Assembly (NCBI GenBank): GCA_037718865.1
Contig: JBBJMP010000006.1
Location: forward strand, 186,001 to 250,000
Direction of reading: 5' to 3'
Source of the DNA: JADCRZ01 sp037718865
GTDB taxonomy: Bacteria; Bacteroidota; Bacteroidia; Chitinophagales; Chitinophagaceae
DNA length: 64,000 bases
The first letter of the stretch is position 1, and the number at the start of each line of letters is the position of its first letter. The notes under the pieces were generated by a model, which did no database searches, had not been told where the DNA came from, and was given only the letters and a program-made list of their open reading frames with translations. Shown here piece by piece: positions 41,343-49,567 of the stretch. The translations under genes were made by a program, and so were the position numbers.

Positions 41343-42501
41343 AGAAAAAGCAAAAGGCAATCTGTTGCTGAACGCAGGCCGTCACTACCAGCAGTGCAGC
41401 ATCAGTGTAATGGATACGATTGCTGACCCGGGTATTTCTTTTGATGATAATGGCATTTGTAATTACTATTATGATTACCAGCGGCTGGAAAAGATCGATG
41501 TGTTTTCCGGAGAAGATGGAAAACGGAAGCTGGAGAAAATCATACAAAAGATCATTGAAGAAGGGCGGGGAAAGCCTTATGATTGCATTACCGGCGTGAG
41601 CGGTGGGGTAGATAGTACCTACCTGTCATTAATGGCAAAAAGGTTCGGGCTGCGTCCCCTGGTAGTTCATTTCGACAACGGCTGGAATTCGGAGCTTGCA
41701 GTAAAAAATATTGAAAATATCATTTCAAAACTGGGTTTCGACCTGTTTACGCTTGTAGTTAACTGGGAAGAGTTCAGGGATATTCAAATGGCTTACTTGA
41801 AAGCATCCGTCGTTGATATTGAAGCTATCACCGATCATGCCATTATCGGTACGTTATACCGGCTTGCCGCAAAAAATAACATCAAGTATATTTTAAGCGG
41901 GTCTAATGTAGTAACGGAAGCCACCCTGCCCAGGCACTGGATATTTAATAAAACCGATCATATCAACATCCAGGATATCCACCGGCAGTTTGGAAAGGTT
42001 AAATTAAGATCATATCCTTTCTTTACAACCCGCGAAAAGCAACTGTATCTCAAAATTAAAGGCATTGAAACGATCAATATGCTCAACTACCTTTCTTACA
42101 ACAAAAAGGAGGTAAAAGAAACCATCATCCGGGAACTTGATTGGAGGGATTACGGGGGTAAGCATTATGAATCTGTTTTTACCCGGTTCTATCAGGGTTA
42201 TATTTTACCGGTAAAATTTTCAATCGATAAACGTAAGGCGCACTTATCAAACCTTATATTTTCAGGTCAGATAACCAAGGAAGAAGCGTTGCAGGAATTA
42301 AAGATGCCGATTTACGATCCAAGGCAACTGGCCATGGATTATGATTTTGTACTGAAAAAATTCGATCTTACCGAACAGGAATTTCAACAGGTGATGAAAT
42401 TGCCACGCCGTGAGCATAGTGAGTTCAAAATCGAAAAAAGTGTTTGGGAAACCTACACCCTGTTGAAGCCGTTCAAAGGTATTCGTAATTTAATGCGTTA
42501 A
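41326..42501 (+). CDS. WbpG-like N-acetyl sugar amidotransferase
   Basis: About 391 residues. It converts an acetamido group of a nucleotide sugar to an acetamidino group using ammonia from HisH/HisF. The PP-loop is TGVSGGVDSTYLSL (about residue 90), followed by LVVHFDNGWNSELAVKNI. YILSGSNVVTEATLP and RSYPFFTTREK are also present. The N-terminal zinc region is altered: canonical homologues read CTRCVMDT and GVCNHC, while this protein reads CSISVMDT and GICNYY, so the second cysteine of each pair is missing. I chose ATG 41326 because it overlaps the upstream gene least; TTG 41290 and ATG 41302 are alternatives. Confidence 0.87.
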   Translation: MQLYDEEKAKGNLLLNAGRHYQQCSISVMDTIADPGISFDDNGICNYYYDYQRLEKIDVFSGEDGKRKLEKIIQKIIEEGRGKPYDCITGVSGGVDSTYLSLMAKRFGLRPLVVHFDNGWNSELAVKNIENIISKLGFDLFTLVVNWEEFRDIQMAYLKASVVDIEAITDHAIIGTLYRLAAKNNIKYILSGSNVVTEATLPRHWIFNKTDHINIQDIHRQFGKVKLRSYPFFTTREKQLYLKIKGIETINMLNYLSYNKKEVKETIIRELDWRDYGGKHYESVFTRFYQGYILPVKFSIDKRKAHLSNLIFSGQITKEEALQELKMPIYDPRQLAMDYDFVLKKFDLTEQEFQQVMKLPRREHSEFKIEKSVWETYTLLKPFKGIRNLMR

Positions 42502-42506
42502 TCAAT

Positions 42507-43640
42507 TTGTCAACTTTCCATTTCCGGGATAAAAAAATCCTTATCGTTTCTCCCCAGCCGTGGTCGTACTTATTTATTTCTAAGCAGCACTATGCATTGG
42601 AATTAGCTAAACAAAACCGTGTGTATTATTTATGTGCTCCGGAAAATAAACCTGGTATCAGTAGTAGCTTTTTTGCGGCAAAAGAATCTCATCAATTATT
42701 TATATGTACATACCGGATACCGGTTCCGCCAGTATTTTTGTTTCATGCGTCAACATTGTACAAAGCCGTCAACCTGTATTTCGTGAAGCGGTTTTTGAAG
42801 AACCTGACGCCCAGTTTTGATGTTTGTATCGATTTTGGCAGTTACCAGTTCTATGACAATATGGATTTTGTACAGGCAGACACCAAGATATTTTTTCCGG
42901 TTGATGACCACCATGATCTAAAGCCTTTTGATCGCGGCTGCAAGCACCTGTTCTCTATTTCAGTAAACATCGTTGATAAATTCAAAAAGGCCGGTTACCA
43001 CTGTAACTTCATCAACCATGGATTATCCGAAGCCTTTGCCTCCGTTGCCAGGAACAGGTTAGCACATTTTACGGGCTGGAGAAAGAACGGAAGAATTAAA
43101 GCGGCTTATTCAGGCAACCTCTTCATACCATTTTTAAATATACCCCTATTTAAAAAGATGATACAAGAGAACCCGGACGTAGAATTCCAGCTGTTTGGGA
43201 GTATCAAATATGATAAAAAAAATCCGGTGCATGCTGACTGGTATGGTTTTCTGGAAGCGGCGGAAAATGTAACCATCCATGGCTTTGCCGAGCCCTCAAT
43301 GCTTGCAGGGCATCTCAATAATGCGGATCTGTGCCTCATGTGTTACAAACCTGATTTCAAAAATTATCATGGCGAAAATTCGCATAAGATATTTGAATAC
43401 CTGAGTACGGGCCGCGTAATCGTTTCCACGCATATTACCTTATATGCCGGCAATGATTTGTTGAACATGACAGGCCCTGGCGAAGACGAGCGCCTGCCCG
43501 AACTTTTTAGTGAAACAATACGGCAGATCGGCCGTTATAATAATGACGATTTTGCCAAGCGGCGTATGCAATTCTCCATTCATAATACCTATGCCAAACA
43601 GATTGAGAGAATAGAACAAATCATAGCGGGGAGGGTTTAA
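42507..43640 (+). CDS. GT-B type glycosyltransferase
   Basis: A 377-residue protein beginning with FRDKKILIVSPQPWSYLFISKQHYALELAK. The donor domain has RIKAAYSGNLFIPFLNIPLF, VTIHGFAEPSMLAGHLNNADLCLMCYK and HKIFEYLSTGRVIVSTH, which resembles the GT4 family without its usual E-x7-E at full strength. The FFPVDDHHDLKPFDRG segment is unusual and found in some capsule transferases. It begins with TTG at 42507, 5 bp after the previous gene; no ATG is available near. Donor and acceptor are unknown. Confidence 0.78.
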   Translation: MSTFHFRDKKILIVSPQPWSYLFISKQHYALELAKQNRVYYLCAPENKPGISSSFFAAKESHQLFICTYRIPVPPVFLFHASTLYKAVNLYFVKRFLKNLTPSFDVCIDFGSYQFYDNMDFVQADTKIFFPVDDHHDLKPFDRGCKHLFSISVNIVDKFKKAGYHCNFINHGLSEAFASVARNRLAHFTGWRKNGRIKAAYSGNLFIPFLNIPLFKKMIQENPDVEFQLFGSIKYDKKNPVHADWYGFLEAAENVTIHGFAEPSMLAGHLNNADLCLMCYKPDFKNYHGENSHKIFEYLSTGRVIVSTHITLYAGNDLLNMTGPGEDERLPELFSETIRQIGRYNNDDFAKRRMQFSIHNTYAKQIERIEQIIAGRV

Positions 43641-43652
43641 AGCCTTTCGCTG

Positions 43653-43712
43653 GTGGTTGGCGAAAACACCAACCACGGGCAACACTCATAACCCATAACT
43701 CATAACCCATCA
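43653..43712. repeat. Hairpin plus two-copy CATAACCC tandem repeat
   Basis: GTGGTTGG (43653-43660) and CCAACCAC (43669-43676) form a perfect 8-bp stem that can be extended inward past one mismatch to a short AAAA loop. It is followed by two copies of a 14-nt unit, CTCATAACCCATAA and CTCATAACCCATCA (43685-43712). The latter end 6 bp before the next gene start. No T-run follows the hairpin. Confidence 0.6.
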
Positions 43713-43718
43713 CTTATC

Positions 43719-44753
43719 ATGAAGATTTCTATCTGTGTTCCCCAATATAATCGCATAATGTATCTCTTGCAAAGTCTGGATTTGATTGCCCGGCAAACAT
43801 ACCCGGATATCGAAGTGGTTATCAGCGATGATTGTTCTACAGATGATACTGAAGAGCGCCTGCTCGCATTAAAGGGCTTATATAAATACCCCATGGTTTA
43901 TCATCGTAATGAAAAAAATATGGGTTACGACGCAAACTACCGGAAATGTATTGAACTGGCAAACGGGGAATACTGCATTGTAATCGGTAATGATGATAGT
44001 ATTTTCGGAGATGGCAGCATTGCCTTCCTTTCCCGCTTCCTGATAGATAATAATTACCCGGAAATCGGATTTTCAAATTTTGTGATGGCCGGAGACACTA
44101 CTGATGTTAATAAAAGAGCCCGGCAAACGGGGGTGTTAGGGAGCGGTACCAAAGTGGCTATGAAGTATTACAGCTCTTTCAGTTTTGTTGGTGGATTGGT
44201 ATATAAAAAAGAGGCTTTCATGCGGTTCAATACTGCTAAACACGACGGTAGCATTTATGCACAGATGTACCTGGCCAGTGTGATGATTGCTTCAGGTTGC
44301 AGGCTGTTTTCCATCATGGAGCCACTTGTGGTAAAAGACCTGGTAGGTGATGAATCGGAAAGGAAATCATATCGTGACGTAATAGCCAGCAAGTGGAGTA
44401 ATTACAAAGTGGAAAATGGCGGACTGCCCTCGGTTATCCATGTATTGATTGAAGGTTTCAGGGATGCGCGGGTATTGAATGAAAAAATAATTTTCAATAT
44501 ATTTTACCGGGTTTATTCGGTTACATTTCCCTATTGGGTTGTTGATTATAAAAAAAATGCCGGGTTACCTGCAGCAGTAGGTTTGATACAAGGAATGGAT
44601 CCATTTCGTGTTGCTGATTTTACATTGTTGAATCCATTTAATAAACTGCGGATCTATCTTTCATACCTGGGGTCTGCTGCTGGCGGTTTATTGATGCCGG
44701 TAGCGCTTTTTGCTAAAATTAGAAATTGGTTATATAATAAGGTAAAGAAATGA
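43719..44753 (+). CDS. Family 2 glycosyltransferase
   Basis: A GT-A enzyme of 344 residues: MKISICVPQYNRIMYLLQSLDLI, VVISDDCSTDDTEERLL, CIVIGNDDSIFGDGS as the metal motif. The C-terminal about 70 residues are basic and partly hydrophobic (LGSAAGGLLMPVALFAKIRNW), suggesting membrane attachment. The 4-bp overlap of its stop with the next gene (ATGA) points to coupled translation. Confidence 0.87.
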   Translation: MKISICVPQYNRIMYLLQSLDLIARQTYPDIEVVISDDCSTDDTEERLLALKGLYKYPMVYHRNEKNMGYDANYRKCIELANGEYCIVIGNDDSIFGDGSIAFLSRFLIDNNYPEIGFSNFVMAGDTTDVNKRARQTGVLGSGTKVAMKYYSSFSFVGGLVYKKEAFMRFNTAKHDGSIYAQMYLASVMIASGCRLFSIMEPLVVKDLVGDESERKSYRDVIASKWSNYKVENGGLPSVIHVLIEGFRDARVLNEKIIFNIFYRVYSVTFPYWVVDYKKNAGLPAAVGLIQGMDPFRVADFTLLNPFNKLRIYLSYLGSAAGGLLMPVALFAKIRNWLYNKVKK

Positions 44754-45769
44754 CCGGAAAAAGAATCTTATTGGTCGGCTTAACACATCCGCAGGCACTC
44801 GAGAGCTCTTACCATTCTGCTGCCACTCATTTGGGTTATGAAGTTTTGCCTTTTGACATTGAAAGCCGGATGGCTAAATATGTTAAGCTGGGTAAACTGG
44901 GCAGAACCCTTCATCTTTTCCTGCCGGTTGATGCCTGGACCAGAAAGATGAACCGGGAATTAATTATTACGGCAAGACAGTACAGGCCCGATTACCTGTT
45001 TTACTTTACTGAAGCTCCAGTGCTTTACGGTACCCTGGCTACGATCAAAACCGCTCTTCCCGACACACGCATAGTGTGGGTTTGGCCAGACACGCCAATG
45101 AACCTTGGTCCTCACTCCGTAAACAGCGCAAAACTGGTGGATATTACTGCAACATACAGTTCTTCCTCAATACCTGTTTTTACCAGGCTGGGTTTCAACA
45201 ACCCCGTATGGGTACCATTGGGCGGTGACCCTTTTATGCATAAAAACGATGTCAGCAGCCAGGAGGATTTTAATTGCGACATCTCTTTTGTAGGGGGCTG
45301 GAGGCCTGAAAGGGAAAGAGTGATGAAAACAATTGCCCGTCATTTTACAAATGCTGCTATAGAAGTCCACGGCCCCTTATGGGAAAAGAATTGCAGGGAT
45401 GAATTTCTAAAAAAACGTATTAAAGGCGGCGGCTTTTTCGGCCGGCAGCTTGGGGTAGTCTTTAATAAAAGCCGTATAAACATCAACCAGATTGACGATA
45501 CAAATTACCCTTCTGCCAACATGCGGTTTTTTGAGGTAAGCACAGCAGGTGGTCTGCAGGTGGCATCTTCCTGCCCGGAAATGGAAAACGATTTCAGGCA
45601 TAAAGAACACCTGCTATACTTTAAGGACGAAAATGATATGCTGGAGCAGATTCAATGGGTGCTTGATCATCCGGCAGAAGCGCATAAGATCCGCGAAGCC
45701 GGTCAAAAATTGCTGTTGGAAAAACACGCTTATTCCAACAGGATACAAACTATCATGCAGCATTTGTAG
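44750..45769 (+). CDS. CgeB-like GT-B glycosyltransferase
   Basis: A 339-residue protein with the CgeB/Glyco_trans_1_2 organisation: N-terminal RILLVGLTHPQALESSYHSAA, PDYLFYFTEAPVLYG, WVWPDTPMNLG, and a C-terminal block DISFVGGWRPERERVM, NQIDDTNYPSANMRFFEVSTAGGLQVASSCPEMEN-type segment. CgeB proteins (spore-coat and capsule associated) are glycosyltransferases of mostly unknown specificity. It overlaps the preceding GT2 by 4 bp. Its stop codon sits within a tandem 12-bp duplication. Confidence 0.85.
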   Translation: MTGKRILLVGLTHPQALESSYHSAATHLGYEVLPFDIESRMAKYVKLGKLGRTLHLFLPVDAWTRKMNRELIITARQYRPDYLFYFTEAPVLYGTLATIKTALPDTRIVWVWPDTPMNLGPHSVNSAKLVDITATYSSSSIPVFTRLGFNNPVWVPLGGDPFMHKNDVSSQEDFNCDISFVGGWRPERERVMKTIARHFTNAAIEVHGPLWEKNCRDEFLKKRIKGGGFFGRQLGVVFNKSRININQIDDTNYPSANMRFFEVSTAGGLQVASSCPEMENDFRHKEHLLYFKDENDMLEQIQWVLDHPAEAHKIREAGQKLLLEKHAYSNRIQTIMQHL

Positions 45770-45854
45770 CCACCTTTGTAGCCACCTTTGTAGCCGCAGA
45801 TTCGCAGACTTAGCCGGATGAATCCTTACGCCAGGTAATCCCACAATCTGCGGC
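45763..45854. repeat. 12-bp tandem repeat followed by palindromic element (copy 2)
   Basis: TTTGTAGCCACC occurs at 45763-45774 and 45775-45786, then TTTGTAGCCGCAG begins a third partial unit; the first copy contains the TAG stop of the CgeB-like gene. From 45793 the sequence GCCGCAGATTCGCAGA repeats the left arm of the 13079 element. Its mirror AATCTGCGGC lies at 45845-45854, giving 10-bp perfect arms with a 42-nt loop. Confidence 0.65.
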
Positions 45855-45946
45855 AGCCTTTTTGCCGGCTTACATTTCGATACTAACACTTCTTCCGGTT
45901 TCCATCTTTTTATATCAACACCAACGATCTCAACTTTAGCAAAGAC

Positions 45947-46891
45947 ATGAAAAAAATTCTCATTACCGGGGGAGCCGGTTTTATACCCAGCTCTCTGGCA
46001 GATGCACTTCTGGCCACAGGCCAGTATTCCATTGTTGCCATAGATAATTTCCTGACAGGCAGAAAAGAATTCGTGGCCAACCACCTGCATTATAAGTTTA
46101 TCAAATGTGATGTGAATGATGCCCATGATATTGCTGCCGTCATGCTGCACCATAATTTTGATTATGTATTTCATTATGCAGCCGTTGTAGGCGTAAAAAG
46201 AACAATTGAAAATCCTAAACAGGTTCTGGACGACATTAAAGGGCTGCAGAATATATTTGAACTGGCTAAAAATACCAGTGTCAAAAGGATCTTTTTTTCA
46301 TCATCATCGGAAGTCTATGGCGAGCCGGTACACTTGCCGCAGCATGAATTCGATACACCCCTGAATTCAAAACTTCCCTATGCCGTAGTGAAGAATATCG
46401 GGGAATGTTTTTGCAGGTCGTACAAAGAGGAATTCAACATGAACTATACGATTTTCCGGTTCTTTAATACGTTTGGTCCTAAACAAAGTGAAGACTTTGT
46501 GATAGCAAAGTTTTTAAAAGCTGCCTTGCATGGAAAGGATATTACCGTTTATGGAGATGGATCGCAGACCCGCACTTTTTGTTATATTGACGACAACCTG
46601 GAGTTTACACTCAAAGTGCTGGAAAACGATCTTTTTGTAAACGACGTAGTAAATGTGGGTAATGATCAGCTTACTTCGATTAATGAACTGGCGGATACAA
46701 TCATCAGGTTAACAAGCTCAACTTCTCAATTGATTAATCTGCCCCCCTTAAAGGAAGGCGATATGACACGCAGGCAACCGGATAACCAAAAAATGCTTTC
46801 CGTGCTTAACCGGCCGCTGGTCACATTGGAGGAGGGGTTAAATAAGATCCTGGTAAGTACAGGTGGAATAAAGGAGATGGTTTGCCTTTGA
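45947..46891 (+). CDS. NAD-dependent nucleotide-sugar epimerase/dehydratase (extended SDR)
   Basis: A 314-residue extended short-chain dehydrogenase. It has KKILITGGAGFIPSSLADALL (TGxxGxxG for NAD), VFHYAAVVGVKRT, FFSSSSEVYGEPV (catalytic serine region) and LPYAVVKNIGE (YxxxK). GSQTRTFCYIDDN fits UDP-glucose 4-epimerase and UDP-glucuronate decarboxylase relatives. The serine in place of the usual glycine/valine after GFIP is unremarkable. The sugar is unknown; C4 epimerisation is the most probable reaction. It overlaps the next gene by 10 bp. Confidence 0.86.
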   Translation: MKKILITGGAGFIPSSLADALLATGQYSIVAIDNFLTGRKEFVANHLHYKFIKCDVNDAHDIAAVMLHHNFDYVFHYAAVVGVKRTIENPKQVLDDIKGLQNIFELAKNTSVKRIFFSSSSEVYGEPVHLPQHEFDTPLNSKLPYAVVKNIGECFCRSYKEEFNMNYTIFRFFNTFGPKQSEDFVIAKFLKAALHGKDITVYGDGSQTRTFCYIDDNLEFTLKVLENDLFVNDVVNVGNDQLTSINELADTIIRLTSSTSQLINLPPLKEGDMTRRQPDNQKMLSVLNRPLVTLEEGLNKILVSTGGIKEMVCL

Positions 46892-48051
46892 AAAGCGACC
46901 GTAATTTGGTGGTTGGCATTTACTATCACCCGGAAGGTTACCCCCCAACCTTAAATGCTGTTGCTGAATTAAGTGACTGTTTTGACCGCATTACCATTAT
47001 TTATCGCCCGAACCTTATCGGCACATGGAAGTATCCGGCAAATGTGGAAGCCATTCCTTCCGGTGCATATATTAGTTCCCGCAACCAGGAGAATGCACCT
47101 GTACGAAAAAAAATATCATTTTTCTTTAATTTTTTGCGGCTATTCTTTAAGTCTTGCCAGAAGCATAAGCCCGGCTTAGTCCTATTGTACGATTCCATGG
47201 CATTGTACGCATATCACCTGCTGAGGCCTTTTTTGACGTTCGATCATAAAGTCTGGTACCACAACCATGATGTGGTGGAAATGAAAGAATTGAGAAAATA
47301 TTCCATCGGCTGGTTTGCTGCCAAAGCAGAACACAAGGCCTTCTCCTATATATCGATATTTTCTTTACCTGCTGAAGATCGGCTGCCCTTTTTTCCCATA
47401 GACCGGTTTGCGGGCAGGTTCTTCTTTATTCCAAACTATCCTTCCAGGAGGTTTTACTCCCGGTTCTATATACCCAGAAAGTTAGCAACCAGCGTAAAGA
47501 TCATTTTTCAGGGAAGAGTAGGGCCTTACCATGGACTGGAAGAAATCGTACCTTTACTTGCTGAAACGATAGAAAACAACTATGAATTAGAGCTTATTTG
47601 CAAAGGTTTTTGTGCAGAGGAATTTAGAACCAGCTTATTAGATCTGGCGCTCCGGTACGGGGTTAAGGACAAGATCAGGTTTGAAGGACTTACTCCGTAT
47701 AATGAGGTTCCCCGCTTAAGTGCGACCTGCAACATTGGTATTGCTATCTTTACAAAAAATGATGTAATGAACCTTACATTGGGCACGGCTTCTAATAAAA
47801 TTTACGAGTATGCTGCCGTTGGCTTACCGGTTATTTATAACGGCAGTGAGCATTTTACCCGTTACCTGGGTAAGTATGCCTGGGCCTTGCCAACCGAGGT
47901 AACCACTGAGGATATCAGGGAAAAGATAGCCCGTATCATTCGTGATTATGACCGGTTATCCGCTGCTGCGCACCAGGACTTTATGCAGGAGGTTAATTTT
48001 GAAAACGGATTTGCTGCACTGAAATCATTTATATCTGTTAATGGCGGCTAA
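46882..48051 (+). CDS. Family 4 glycosyltransferase
   Basis: A GT-B enzyme of 389 residues. The N-terminal half has LVVGIYYHPEGYPPTLNAVAEL and VWYHNHDVVEM; the donor half has VKIIFQGRVGPYHGLEEIVPLLAE, DKIRFEGLTPYNEVPRLSATCNIGIAIF and SNKIYEYAAVGLPVIYNG (E-rich motif). There is no ATG near the start: TTG 46882 or TTG 46888 are the choices, both inside the 3' end of the upstream gene. Specificity is unknown. Confidence 0.85.
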   Translation: MPLKSDRNLVVGIYYHPEGYPPTLNAVAELSDCFDRITIIYRPNLIGTWKYPANVEAIPSGAYISSRNQENAPVRKKISFFFNFLRLFFKSCQKHKPGLVLLYDSMALYAYHLLRPFLTFDHKVWYHNHDVVEMKELRKYSIGWFAAKAEHKAFSYISIFSLPAEDRLPFFPIDRFAGRFFFIPNYPSRRFYSRFYIPRKLATSVKIIFQGRVGPYHGLEEIVPLLAETIENNYELELICKGFCAEEFRTSLLDLALRYGVKDKIRFEGLTPYNEVPRLSATCNIGIAIFTKNDVMNLTLGTASNKIYEYAAVGLPVIYNGSEHFTRYLGKYAWALPTEVTTEDIREKIARIIRDYDRLSAAAHQDFMQEVNFENGFAALKSFISVNGG

Positions 48052-48143
48052 TAGTATTTATAAAGGAATATAGAACAGTTGTCGTGCAATAATTAACGCA
48101 ACTCATCGTGATATCAGCATAAATTACGCTTAAACAGGAAGCT

Positions 48144-49514
48144 TTGAATATACGAGTCTTAATTATAGGGATAGCCAGTTACTTTGTCGCATCTAATTTT
48201 ACTAACCTGACGATGTACGAAAACCTGTCCGTTTCCTTTTTTGTATTTATACTGGTTTCGTTTATTGATAACCTGGGTAAAAAGCTCGTTGTTTTAGACA
48301 TTCCTATTCTAATTGCTATTATTACCTGCCTTTTGCTGCCAATTGCAGGGTATCATTATTTTAACCAGAGTAACCTATTGGCCCGGTCATGGTTTTATTT
48401 TATGCGGGTGCCATCGGAAGAATACTACTCATTTATGTTTCCTGCCACAGTAGCTATGGCGATCGGTCTTAAATTACCAATTTTTTTCAGAACCCAAACT
48501 TATCAACATCACGAGCAATACCTGATTAATGCCAAGACTTACCTGAGTAATACAAAATGGCAGGGCCTGATCCTGGTCGCCATCGGATTGATATCGTCTG
48601 TGCTTCAGAACTTTGCTCCGGGCGCTCTGGCCCACATCTTTTTCCTGATGAAGTACCTGATGTTTGTGGGTGTGTTTTACTGTTTGTATTCAAATTTCCC
48701 TAATAAGCGGATCATTTTATTCCTTGTGTTCGGCCTGATGGTAGGCCGTTCCATTTCTTCAGGCATGTTTGGCGAGCTGGTGTTTATGGGTACTATGAGT
48801 ATTATTCTGATCGTTCTGGGTATTAAAATGCATTTTCTTTCCAAAGCCACCATTATCATACTGGGCCTTTTCAGTCTGTTGATCTTACAGGCAGTAAAAC
48901 CTGCCTTCAGAAAGGAAACCTGGTCTGGAAAAAACGATGGAAATAAATTGTCCATTTTAACTGATATGATGTCACAAAAGATCATGGACCCTTCCCTGCT
49001 GTTAGAGAATGAAACGGCATTGTTTGGTTTGTATGGACGCTTTAACCAGGGCATGATCGTTTCCCGGGTGCTCAAGGCAGTACCTTCACGATTCCCTTAT
49101 GCCAATGGGGAAACCATTTTTTTATCTGTTGCAAGTTCCGTGGTTCCCCGTATACTTTGGCCAACCAAACCCGAGTCTGGTGGGAAGGCAAATTTCGAAC
49201 GTTTTTTAGGGGTCCGCCTGAAGAAAGTAAGTTATGGCTTAAGTCCGTTCGGAGAAGCCTACGGCAACTTTGGCAAAACAGGGGGTATCATTTTCATGCT
49301 TTTTTTCGGGTTGCTGTTTAACTTTTTTTCTTTTCTGTTATTGAAACTAGCTGTCAGATGGCCCTCCCTGATCTTATGGTTTCCATATTTGTTTTTTTAT
49401 GCTACCAGTATCGAGACAGATGTGGTCACCATGCTTAATTCTTTTACCAAGGCCGCCATTTTCACTTTTATTATGTACAAGTTTTTCCCTAAGGTCTTTA
49501 AATTAAAATTGTAA
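48144..49514 (+). CDS. Wzy-like polysaccharide polymerase
   Basis: Polytopic inner-membrane protein of 456 residues with about ten hydrophobic segments. A large periplasmic loop (about residues 250-360) contains RILWPTKPESGGKANFERFLG and the GLSPFGEAYGNFG motif, which is recurrent in Bacteroidota O-antigen/oligosaccharide polymerase-like proteins. This is the only polymerase candidate in the window. It starts with TTG 48144; using the first ATG would delete the first membrane segment. Wzy proteins are poorly conserved, so the call rests on topology, the motif and locus context. Confidence 0.75.
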   Translation: MNIRVLIIGIASYFVASNFTNLTMYENLSVSFFVFILVSFIDNLGKKLVVLDIPILIAIITCLLLPIAGYHYFNQSNLLARSWFYFMRVPSEEYYSFMFPATVAMAIGLKLPIFFRTQTYQHHEQYLINAKTYLSNTKWQGLILVAIGLISSVLQNFAPGALAHIFFLMKYLMFVGVFYCLYSNFPNKRIILFLVFGLMVGRSISSGMFGELVFMGTMSIILIVLGIKMHFLSKATIIILGLFSLLILQAVKPAFRKETWSGKNDGNKLSILTDMMSQKIMDPSLLLENETALFGLYGRFNQGMIVSRVLKAVPSRFPYANGETIFLSVASSVVPRILWPTKPESGGKANFERFLGVRLKKVSYGLSPFGEAYGNFGKTGGIIFMLFFGLLFNFFSFLLLKLAVRWPSLILWFPYLFFYATSIETDVVTMLNSFTKAAIFTFIMYKFFPKVFKLKL

Positions 49515-49567
49515 TTGACAGGATAATTGTGATCTAAAAAGTTGCACTTTTTAAAAATTTGTACGGT

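Noticed and set aside
43685..43712. CRISPR-like array
   Set aside because: Only two contiguous 14-nt units without spacers; likewise the 12-nt repeat at 45763 has no spacers.
45614..46174. 186-codon minus-strand frame across the CgeB/epimerase junction
   Set aside because: It overlaps two strongly conserved genes and runs through the repeat element; no recognisable domain.
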